Part shown: positions 16,753 to 24,535 of the stretch, one piece after another
Layout: the number at the start of each line of letters is the position of its first letter
How positions within the stretch are numbered: the stretch's first letter is position 1
Assembly (NCBI RefSeq): GCF_001623875.1
Contig: NZ_LWAE01000002.1
Location: 434,001 to 498,000 of the forward strand
DNA: 64,000 bases
Source: Clostridium magnum DSM 2767
Lineage (GTDB): Bacteria > Bacillota > Clostridia > Clostridiales > Clostridiaceae
Reading direction: 5' to 3'
Position numbers and translations under genes: made by a program
The notes under the pieces: generated by a model
The model's database searches: none
What the model was told of the DNA's origin: nothing
What the model saw: only the letters and a program-made list of their open reading frames with translations

Positions 16753-19700
16753 ATGAATAAATCTAAAGTAACTGTTTTGAGATCAGCTTTTCTGCTTATA
16801 GCATTAGTTATATCTTTAAGTATAATTTTTATTTTTGGCAATAAAAATGCTAAGTCCATTGCTGAAAAGCCTGTAGCTAAAGATGGAGTGCTTGATCTAA
16901 GAAATTGGGATTTTAAGAAGAAGGGTATTGCTAAACTTAATGGTCAGTGGGAATTTTATTATGATAAGCTGCTCATACCAGAAGACTTTCAAAATGAAAA
17001 TAAGCCTATAAAAACTGGACTACTCAACATTCCTGGAAGCTTTAGCAGCTACATATATAATGGACAACTATTAGACAACCAGGGCTATGCTACTTATCGT
17101 TTGAAAGTTCTCACAAATAATGTTGAAGATTTATATGCTATAAAAACAGAATACATTCAAACATCCCATAAGTTATGGGCTAATGGCAGAGTTGTTGCTG
17201 AGTCGGGAAAAGTAGGGAAATCTAAAACAGAAATGGTCTCAAAGGTTGCACCTGCGGTAGGTGCTTTTTACGATAAAACTGGAGAAATTGAAATAGTTCT
17301 TCAAACCTGCAACTATTATTATGGTGTTCCTCAGATTGATACCATTTTGCTTGGTACGGAAGCTCAAATTAGTGAATATAGAGCCAAACATATGGGCTTT
17401 GATTTATTTCTTTTTGGAAGTACTCTTGTAGCTGGTATATATAATTTTGCATTATTTCTTAGAAGGAAAAAGGATAAGGCCACCTTATACTTCTCCATAG
17501 TATGTTTTCTAGTAGGATTAAGAACTATTTTAGTTGATGAAAGATTAATTTATAGTGTATTTCCTAATATGAACTATATATTTGATATTAAGCTTCTATT
17601 ATGGACATTTTTCCTCTATGTACCAATGCTTGTACTCTTTATTAATAGCTTTTATCCTAATCTCTTAAATAAAAGTGTAGTAAAAGGTTCAAGCATCATT
17701 GGAATAGTGTATTTTTTTGTCATACTTATGCTACCCACAATATACTATAATGGACTTATATTTCCTTTTGAAATAATATCCAACTTTTTGTTGTTATATA
17801 TCCTATATAAATTAGTTTACAGATATATCACTGAAGGGCAGAAATGCGAAATGGTTATTGTTGCTATATTCCTGCTATTTATAACTAGACTTAATGATAT
17901 TTTATATGAATATTCAATAATTCAGACAGGGTCTTATGCGCCCGTAGGTATGCTTATTTTTATTTTTGCTCAGTCCTATGTGTTGGCAGATAGATTTTCA
18001 ACGACTTTTTCTAATATTGAAGAAATGACAGAAAAGCTTAAATCTATTGATAAACTAAAAGATGATTTTTTAGCAAGTACCTCTCATGAATTAAAGACAC
18101 CATTAAATGGTATTATTGGGCTTTCAGAGAGTTTAGTTTCAGGTATATATGATCCTTCTAATAATGAACAGAATGAAACACTTGAATTGATTCAGGCAAG
18201 CGCCAAGCGGTTATCAAACTTAGTTAATGATATTTTAGATTTTTCTAAGTTAAAAAATAATGATGTTAATTTGTATATGAGAGCAGTAGATATTAGACAA
18301 TTGACTAATATTGTGATAAAGTCTTGCAAGCCATTCCTTCGAAATAAGAAATTGAACATTGTCAATAGCATAGGTATTGATATGCCATGGGCCTATGGAG
18401 ATGAGAATAGAATTCAACAGATTCTATATAATTTAATAGGAAATGCAATGAAATTTACCCATTATGGTGAAATCAAAATATCTGCAATAGAAAAAGATAA
18501 CTATTTAGAAATTACTATATCCGATACTGGTATGGGTATTCCTAAAGACCAAATATATAAGATTTTTGAACCATATGAACAGGTAGAGGGAATAAACAAA
18601 AACTATGGAGGAACTGGATTAGGATTACATATAACTAAAAAGTTAATTCATCTTCATGGTGGACAAATAAAAGTCCAGTCTATACTCAATAAAGGCTCAA
18701 AATTTATATTTACACTACCAAAGAGTGATTATCTAAGTAGATGTAAAGATGAATCGCAGGTTAATTTAGCTAATCAAGCGGAAGAACCAGTAGGCCAAAT
18801 AAAAGAGAAAGAAAAGAACAAATTTAACAATTCTAAGGATAATAAGAGAATTCTTATTGTAGATGATGAGCCTGTAAATATAAAAGTATTAAAGAATTTT
18901 TTGGAATACGAAAAATATACAGTTATTTCTGCTGATAACGGCAAGGAAGCAATTAACATTGTCAGTAATGATAAAGAACTAGACCTTGTTATTTTGGATA
19001 TGATGTTGCCTGATATGCTGGGGTATGAAATATGCAGCTTACTCAGAGAAAAATACTCGCTTCTTGACCTGCCAATTTTAATTATGACTGCAGACAATCG
19101 TACAGAAAGCCTAGTAGTTTCTTTTGAATGTGGAGCTAATGATTACTTAAGGAAACCATTTGAACGTTCTGAACTTCTAGCGAGAGTAAAGACTTTGATA
19201 GAATTAAAGCAATCTGTTCGAAAAGCCATAAACCTTCAGAAGGAAGTAGCAAATACTACAAAGCAGGTTGAAGTATTAAGTGAAAACTTTGAAGAGAACA
19301 AAAGAAAACTATCAGAGATATTAGAATATGATAAGTTGAAAAATGAGTTCTTTGCAAATATCTCTCATGAATTAAGAACACCACTGAATGTAATATGGAG
19401 CAGCGTACAGCTCCTCCAATCAATAAATATAGGTAATTCACAAGATGGATATGATGTAAACAAATATCTTAAGATAATGAATCAAAATTCGTTGAGGCTT
19501 CTAAGATTAATAAATAATTTAATAGATACTACAAAAATAGATAGTGGGTACCTATCGCTTAATTTAATAAACGGTAATATAGTATATATAGTAGAAGAGA
19601 TAACTTTATCTGCAGCAGACTATATTAAATCACAGGGCATAGAGCTAATATTTGATACAGATGTTGAAGAAAAATATATGGCCTTTGATGTGGATAAAAT

Positions 19701-20121
19701 CGAAAGAATCGTACTTAACATACTATCTAATGCAATTAAATTTACAGAAAAGAATGGCACAATATTTGTTAATATCTATGATTTAGGTGATAAAATTCAA
19801 TTATCTATTAGGGATACAGGAATAGGAATACCTGAAGATAAGCTGGATAAGATATTTGAAAGGTTTGTGCAGGTAGATAAATCTCTTTCCAGAAGGAGCG
19901 AAGGTAGTGGAATTGGGTTGGCGTTAGTAAAATCCTTAGTGGAAATGCAAGGAGGAACAATACACGCTAAAAGCAAATTAGGAGAAGGTAGTGAGTTTGT
20001 TGTAGAACTTCCGGCAAAACTAGTGGAAGAAGATGGTGAAGTAAATGCTTATTCTGTTTATGATTCATCTAATTCTAAAGTAGAAAGAATTCAAATTGAA
20101 TTTTCAGATATATATGAATGA
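16753..20121 (+). CDS. Double hybrid sensor histidine kinase with 7TMR-DISM-like sensor
   Basis: 1122 residues. Order: N-terminal membrane anchor (~10-28); extracellular jelly-roll-like 7TMR-DISM domain (~50-195); about seven membrane helices (~215-410); first kinase core with the H-box STSHELKTPLNG (His ~445) and an ATPase domain (GTGLGLHITKKL); receiver domain (ILIVDDEP ~701, phospho-acceptor Asp in LDMMLPDM ~749); a coiled-coil linker; then a second kinase core with the H-box NISHELRTPLN (His ~872) and ATPase (GSGIGLALVKSL). Both kinase cores look intact. No response regulator with an output domain is adjacent, so the target is unknown. The 3' end meets GAAGTGAAAC, the 5' motif of the dispersed repeat family. 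Confidence 0.92.
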   Translation: MNKSKVTVLRSAFLLIALVISLSIIFIFGNKNAKSIAEKPVAKDGVLDLRNWDFKKKGIAKLNGQWEFYYDKLLIPEDFQNENKPIKTGLLNIPGSFSSYIYNGQLLDNQGYATYRLKVLTNNVEDLYAIKTEYIQTSHKLWANGRVVAESGKVGKSKTEMVSKVAPAVGAFYDKTGEIEIVLQTCNYYYGVPQIDTILLGTEAQISEYRAKHMGFDLFLFGSTLVAGIYNFALFLRRKKDKATLYFSIVCFLVGLRTILVDERLIYSVFPNMNYIFDIKLLLWTFFLYVPMLVLFINSFYPNLLNKSVVKGSSIIGIVYFFVILMLPTIYYNGLIFPFEIISNFLLLYILYKLVYRYITEGQKCEMVIVAIFLLFITRLNDILYEYSIIQTGSYAPVGMLIFIFAQSYVLADRFSTTFSNIEEMTEKLKSIDKLKDDFLASTSHELKTPLNGIIGLSESLVSGIYDPSNNEQNETLELIQASAKRLSNLVNDILDFSKLKNNDVNLYMRAVDIRQLTNIVIKSCKPFLRNKKLNIVNSIGIDMPWAYGDENRIQQILYNLIGNAMKFTHYGEIKISAIEKDNYLEITISDTGMGIPKDQIYKIFEPYEQVEGINKNYGGTGLGLHITKKLIHLHGGQIKVQSILNKGSKFIFTLPKSDYLSRCKDESQVNLANQAEEPVGQIKEKEKNKFNNSKDNKRILIVDDEPVNIKVLKNFLEYEKYTVISADNGKEAINIVSNDKELDLVILDMMLPDMLGYEICSLLREKYSLLDLPILIMTADNRTESLVVSFECGANDYLRKPFERSELLARVKTLIELKQSVRKAINLQKEVANTTKQVEVLSENFEENKRKLSEILEYDKLKNEFFANISHELRTPLNVIWSSVQLLQSINIGNSQDGYDVNKYLKIMNQNSLRLLRLINNLIDTTKIDSGYLSLNLINGNIVYIVEEITLSAADYIKSQGIELIFDTDVEEKYMAFDVDKIERIVLNILSNAIKFTEKNGTIFVNIYDLGDKIQLSIRDTGIGIPEDKLDKIFERFVQVDKSLSRRSEGSGIGLALVKSLVEMQGGTIHAKSKLGEGSEFVVELPAKLVEEDGEVNAYSVYDSSNSKVERIQIEFSDIYE

Positions 20122-20242
20122 AGTGAAACCTAAATTATATGAAAGCATCAGGTCTGATAGTCATTACAGAGTACTTCAGTTGAATGACTTGACACCTTAT
20201 TTATTTGTGATAAAATAAGTGAAGTGAAAATTTAATTAGTAG

Positions 20243-20417
20243 TTATCCGATGACTATCCGCTCTAATACTCCCTCTTCTCCAAGAGTACGTTGCGAGCGG
20301 CTACGTCCCTGGATTCGTACGACTAAGAATCAGATGGGGGTTAAATGCCTAAATGGCATTTAACGGGCAATGCCCTGGAGTCGAAGACAAACTCCATCTG
20401 ATTCAAGTCTTAACTTC
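20243..20417 (-). repeat. Dispersed two-hairpin repeat, copy 2 (expanded, minus strand)
   Basis: Read on the minus strand: GAAGTTAAGACTTGAATCAG, then CAGATGG...CCATCTGATTC, GAATCCAGGGACGTAGCCG, and GAGCGGATAGTCATCGGAT. The top of the first hairpin is enlarged by three extra small stems (GGAGT/ACTCC, GGGCATTGCCC, GTTAAATGCC/GGCATTTAAC), making it ~40 nt longer than the other copies. It points toward the histidine kinase gene, opposite in strand to the other four. Confidence 0.85.
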
Positions 20418-20435
20418 ATTAGATAAATAATTTGA

Positions 20436-20546
20436 CTTCGTATAACTCTAACGATATGGGTTAGGGGTATCTACCAGGGACCAATAATTCCTGATTACGA
20501 AGAGAATGCACCTAGGTGCATTCTCTTTGTAATCAGGAATTTTTTA
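20436..20546 (+). promoter_or_regulatory. Adenine-sensing purine riboswitch with transcription terminator
   Basis: The aptamer at 20436-20502 has P1 CTTCG/CGAAG, J1/2 TATAACTCT, P2 CTAAC-GATATGG-GTTAG, J2/3 TATCTACCAG and P3 AGGGA/TTCCT, as in the purine riboswitch. The discriminating base in the J3/1 segment TGATTACG is T rather than C, which specifies adenine. A 26-bp hairpin at 20486-20541 (AATTCCTGATTACGAAGAG with its complement) plus T-run uses the 3' half of P3 and P1, so adenine binding should prevent termination: an ON switch for the adenine deaminase. Confidence 0.92.
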
Positions 20547-20615
20547 TTTCCAAATGTATTTTAGTAAGCATAGCATATACTAAGTACAACAGTTATTTAT
20601 AAAGGAGTAGATAAG

Positions 20616-22325
20616 ATGAGTGTAGAGATGAAACAAAAAAGGATAAGTATTGCTGTTGAGAAAGAGAAGGCAGAGCTAGTAATTAAAAATGCAAATATTG
20701 TAAATGTATTTACCAAGGAAATAGTTAAGGGTGATATAGCTATTTCTATGGGGCAGGTTGTAGGCATAGGTACCTATAGTGGTATTAAAGAGATTGATGC
20801 TAAAGATAAATATGTGTGTCCAGGATTAATTGATAGTCATGTGCATATTGAATCTACTATGGTTACACCTTCAGAATTTGCCAGAGCAGTTTTGCCTCAT
20901 GGAACAACAACAATTATTGCAGATCCTCATGAAATTGCTAATGTATGTGGAATTAATGGAATTAACTTTATGTTAAATGAATCAAAAGAAGTGCCTTTAA
21001 ATACTTATTTTATGATGCCTTCCTGTGTGCCTAGTACTCCTTTTGAGAATAATGGTGCAGATTTAACTGTTGAGTTAATGGAGCCATTTGTATCCAATGA
21101 TAGGATACTTGGACTTGGAGAGGTTATGGATTATCCATCAGTAATCAATGGTAATGAAGAGATGTTAAGAAAGATTAATTTATTCGATAATAAAATTATT
21201 GATGGACATTCACCTCATTTAAGTGGAAAGGAACTTAATGCCTACCGTTCTGCTGGTATTATTACCAATCACGAATGCTCAACTCCGGAAGATGTAATAG
21301 AACATCTTAGGCTAGGAATGTATGTGCAAATAAGAGAAGGTTCAGCAGCTAAGAACTTAGAAAATATAGTAAAAGGCTTACTTCAGAATAGAATGGAATT
21401 CAATAGATGTATATTTTGCACTGATGACAAGCATTTAGAAGACATAAGAAAAGATGGGCATATAAGCTACAATGTTAAAAAGGCTATAGCTTGTGGTGTA
21501 GATCCAATTGAAGCAATAAGCATGGCAACTATTAATACAGCCCAATGTTATAGATTAAAAAGACTTGGGGCTATTGCTCCAGGGTATTTGGCGGATTTAA
21601 TAATATTAAATAGCATTGAAGAGTTTAGCGTTGATAAGGTATTATGTTCTGGTGAAATAGTGTATGAAAATGGGAGGCTTATAGTAGATATCTGTAACAA
21701 AGTAGAGGATAGAAATGTTTTTAATACAGTGAGAATCCCTGACATTAATATTGAAGATTTAAAAATAGAGTTAGATAACAACATTGCAACGGTAATAGGT
21801 TTGACTTCAAATGAACTTATAACAAAAAAAGAGACATTAGAAGTTACGGTTAAAAATGGAAAATTTTCTGCGGATGAGTACTTTTCAAAGGTAGCAGTTA
21901 TAGAGAGACATAAAGCAACGAAGAATATAGGGCTTGGTATAGTTAGCAATTTTAATATTAAAAATGGGGCAATAGCAAGTACTGTTGCTCATGATTCTCA
22001 TAACCTAATAGTTATAGGTGATAATGATGAGGATATGCTTCTTGCTATAGAGGAGTTGAAAAGAGTAAATGGGGGATATACAGTTATAAGTAAAGGAAAG
22101 ATAATGGGAACGTTGGAGTTGCCAGTAGCAGGGCTAATGAGTGATAATAATGCAAATTATGTAGAGAATACCTTAAAGAAGATGATTGAAGAGGCCCATA
22201 AGCTTGGAATTAATAATAAAATAGATCCTTTTATTACGTTATCTTTTCTCTCACTGCCAGTAATACCAGAAATAAGAATAACAGACCAGGGTCTATTTGA
22301 TGTTACACAATTTAGATTTATTTAA
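20616..22325 (+). CDS. adeC: Adenine deaminase
   Basis: 569 residues, normal for the Ade/AdeC amidohydrolase. Blocks: PGLIDSHVHIESTMV (metal-binding HxH, ~70-84), TTTIIADPHEIANVCG, GEVMDYPSVI, DGHSPHLSGKELNAY and FCTDDKHLED, all diagnostic. It converts adenine to hypoxanthine and ammonia in the cytosol. The upstream adenine riboswitch makes expression substrate-dependent. It links salvage adenine to the purine-catabolism cluster ~8 kb upstream, although it is a separate transcription unit. Confidence 0.95.
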   Translation: MSVEMKQKRISIAVEKEKAELVIKNANIVNVFTKEIVKGDIAISMGQVVGIGTYSGIKEIDAKDKYVCPGLIDSHVHIESTMVTPSEFARAVLPHGTTTIIADPHEIANVCGINGINFMLNESKEVPLNTYFMMPSCVPSTPFENNGADLTVELMEPFVSNDRILGLGEVMDYPSVINGNEEMLRKINLFDNKIIDGHSPHLSGKELNAYRSAGIITNHECSTPEDVIEHLRLGMYVQIREGSAAKNLENIVKGLLQNRMEFNRCIFCTDDKHLEDIRKDGHISYNVKKAIACGVDPIEAISMATINTAQCYRLKRLGAIAPGYLADLIILNSIEEFSVDKVLCSGEIVYENGRLIVDICNKVEDRNVFNTVRIPDINIEDLKIELDNNIATVIGLTSNELITKKETLEVTVKNGKFSADEYFSKVAVIERHKATKNIGLGIVSNFNIKNGAIASTVAHDSHNLIVIGDNDEDMLLAIEELKRVNGGYTVISKGKIMGTLELPVAGLMSDNNANYVENTLKKMIEEAHKLGINNKIDPFITLSFLSLPVIPEIRITDQGLFDVTQFRFI

Positions 22326-22367
22326 AATATTTTTAATTTAAAAATGTTTTAAAATGTTAAAAAGGTA

Positions 22368-22521
22368 TTGCTTAGTATTTAAATGTATGATATACTTATC
22401 TACGTTGTGAAAATATTAGCAACAATAAAAAAGATTTAATACGATTAAAACATTACCTTTTTAGGCGTATAGAGTAGATCAGTTTTAAATCTTAAATATG
22501 AATAAAGAGGAGAATGTTTAA
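22368..22521 (+). promoter_or_regulatory. Promoter and conserved long leader of zinc-ribbon gene, copy B
   Basis: TTGCTT (22368-22373), 17 bp, TATACT (22391-22396). The leader parallels that at 16241-16364, with identity in TACGTTGTGAA, AAAGATTTAATA, GATTAAAACATTACCTTTTT and the last ~40 bases up to the ATG. The differences fall largely in the loop and in positions that keep pairing. Confidence 0.7.
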
Positions 22522-22686
22522 ATGGCAGATAAAACAATAGTTTGTAAAGATTGTTCAAAAGAATTCTTATTTACTGAAGGCGAGCAAGCTTTCTACAAAG
22601 AAAAAGGATTCGAAAATGAACCACAAAGATGTCCAGATTGTAGAAGAGCTAGAAAGCAACAAAACAATAGAGGATTCCAAAGATAA
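22522..22686 (+). CDS. Zinc-ribbon miniprotein, copy B (54 aa)
   Basis: 54 residues, MADKTIVCKDCSKEFLF at the start and the same last 36 residues as the protein at 16365. Two CxxC pairs and a basic tail are kept. Like copy A it has its own promoter, ~120-nt leader and terminator. Near-identity of the 3' two-thirds of the gene and of the leader points to recent duplication or gene conversion. Confidence 0.88.
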   Translation: MADKTIVCKDCSKEFLFTEGEQAFYKEKGFENEPQRCPDCRRARKQQNNRGFQR

Positions 22687-22701
22687 TATATCTTTGTAAT
22701 A

Positions 22702-22736
22702 GAAAACCTATAGGGTTAATCCCTATAGGTTTTCTT
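22702..22736. terminator. Bidirectional terminator between zinc-ribbon copy B and hydA
   Basis: GAAAACCTATAGGG pairs perfectly with CCCTATAGGTTTTC around TTAAT; T-rich on both sides. It lies between two convergent genes. Confidence 0.85.
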
Positions 22737-22771
22737 GTTACATGCTTAATTGGAAGTTCTTAACTAAGTAT

Positions 22772-24514
22772 TTATATTTTTTCTCTTGGTGTGTAGTGAG
22801 TATGAAGAAGATCATGAGCCCTGTCGCCGCCGATTTCTCCCATATATTCTTTGTACATTGCTTGAACAGCAGGGTTTTCATGAGACTTTCTTATTTTTTT
22901 ATTTCTATCTTCTTCGTATATAGCTTCCATTCTTTTCTTTACTATATCCATGTTACCAAAGTGATATGGTTGACCTCCGCCGTCTATACATCCTCCCGGG
23001 CAGGCCATTATTTCTATAGCATGGTATTCAGCTTCACCTGATTGTATTGATCTAAGTAAAGTTCTTGCATTTCCGAGACCGTGAGCTACACCTATTTTTA
23101 TATCTTTTCCATTTATGTTCACAGTGGCTTCTTTGATGCCTTCAAGACCTCTTACACCATGAAACTCAACCTTATCCAAGGTTTCTTTAGTAAGCCACTC
23201 ATAGGCGGTTCTAAGAGTTGCTTCAATAACGCCTCCAGTAGTTCCAAATATTACAGAAGCACCTGTTGATTCACCAAGTGGATCATCAAAATCTTCATCC
23301 GGTAGAGTTTTTAAATCTAGACCTGCCTCTACAATCATATCAGAAAGTTCTCTTGTGGTTATAACTAGATCTACATTCTTTTCGCCTTCATGTTCTAGCT
23401 CCGGTCTTACTATTTCATATTTTTTTGCAATACATGGCATAATTGAAACTACAACAATTTTTGATGGATCAATACCAAATTTATCTGCAAGGTAAGTTTT
23501 GGCAATGGTACCAAACATAATATGTGGAGACTTACAGGTTGAAGGTATATCTAATAAATCTGGAAATTGATGCTCTATGAATTTAACCCAACTAGGACAA
23601 CAGCTTGTAAGTATTGGAAGTCTTCCGCCGTTTTCAAGTCTATCTATGAATTCATGAGCCTCCTCAACAATAGTAACATCGGCAGCGAAATCTGTATCAA
23701 ATACTTTCCTAAATCCTAATCTCCTGAGAGCTGCCACCATTTTTCCTGTAACAATAGTTCCAGGTTCCATATCAAATTTTTCACCAAGGGCCACTCTTAT
23801 AGCCGGAGCGGTCTGCACAATAACATATTTATCAGGATCCCTTAAGACATCCCACGCTTTAGCAACATTACTTACTTGTGTAAGTGCTGCTGTAGGACAT
23901 ACCGCAACACATTGACCGCAGAAGGTACACATGGTATCCAGCATTGGACGACCAAAGGCAGGAGAAACTACAGTCTCAAAACCTCTATTTACTGCAGATA
24001 GTATTCCACAGGTCTGAACATCATTACACATAGTTTCACATCTTCTACACATTATGCACTTATCAAGATTTCTATAAAGAGCACCACTAGAGGAATCTTT
24101 TTTGTAATTTGACATAGCGCCCTTATATTTAATTTTTCTTATTCCTAGTTCAGCAGCAATTTTTTGAAGCTGACATTGAGTGTTTTTTTCGCATACAAGA
24201 CAGTCAGTAGGATGATCTGATAGTAGAAGTTCTACCATTGTACGTCGTGCTTTTATTGCTCTTAAAGTGTCAGTTTTAACAACCATTCCTTCAAGAGCTT
24301 CTGTTGAGCAAGATGGGGCAAGATTACGACGTCCTTCTATTTCAACAACACAAACTCGACAGGAAGAAGTTCTATTTACCATTTTTATATCGTGAAGATC
24401 AAGGTAACAGAGGGTTGGAATGTTTACATTTATAGAGCGTGCAGCATCTAAAATAGATGTACCCTCTGGCACAGATACTTTCAATCCATTTATAGTGAGA
24501 TTAACCATTTTCAT
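22772..24514 (-). CDS. hydA: [FeFe]-hydrogenase catalytic subunit HydA (electron-bifurcating complex)
   Basis: 580 residues. N-terminal plant-type [2Fe-2S] domain (CRVCVVEIEGR), His-ligated [4Fe-4S] motif (HPTDCLVCEKNTQCQ), two [4Fe-4S] clusters (CIMCRRCETMC; CTFCGQCVAVCP), then the H-cluster domain with its three signatures TSCCPSWVKF, MPCIAKKYE and MACPGGCIDGGGQ, all Cys intact. It reduces protons to H2. With hydB and hydC downstream-to-upstream on the same strand it matches trimeric bifurcating hydrogenases that use NADH plus reduced ferredoxin. The start follows AAAGGAG by 8 bases. Confidence 0.95.
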   Translation of the reverse strand: MKMVNLTINGLKVSVPEGTSILDAARSINVNIPTLCYLDLHDIKMVNRTSSCRVCVVEIEGRRNLAPSCSTEALEGMVVKTDTLRAIKARRTMVELLLSDHPTDCLVCEKNTQCQLQKIAAELGIRKIKYKGAMSNYKKDSSSGALYRNLDKCIMCRRCETMCNDVQTCGILSAVNRGFETVVSPAFGRPMLDTMCTFCGQCVAVCPTAALTQVSNVAKAWDVLRDPDKYVIVQTAPAIRVALGEKFDMEPGTIVTGKMVAALRRLGFRKVFDTDFAADVTIVEEAHEFIDRLENGGRLPILTSCCPSWVKFIEHQFPDLLDIPSTCKSPHIMFGTIAKTYLADKFGIDPSKIVVVSIMPCIAKKYEIVRPELEHEGEKNVDLVITTRELSDMIVEAGLDLKTLPDEDFDDPLGESTGASVIFGTTGGVIEATLRTAYEWLTKETLDKVEFHGVRGLEGIKEATVNINGKDIKIGVAHGLGNARTLLRSIQSGEAEYHAIEIMACPGGCIDGGGQPYHFGNMDIVKKRMEAIYEEDRNKKIRKSHENPAVQAMYKEYMGEIGGDRAHDLLHTHYTPREKI

Positions 24515-24535
24515 GCTTCTTACTCCTTTACGTTT

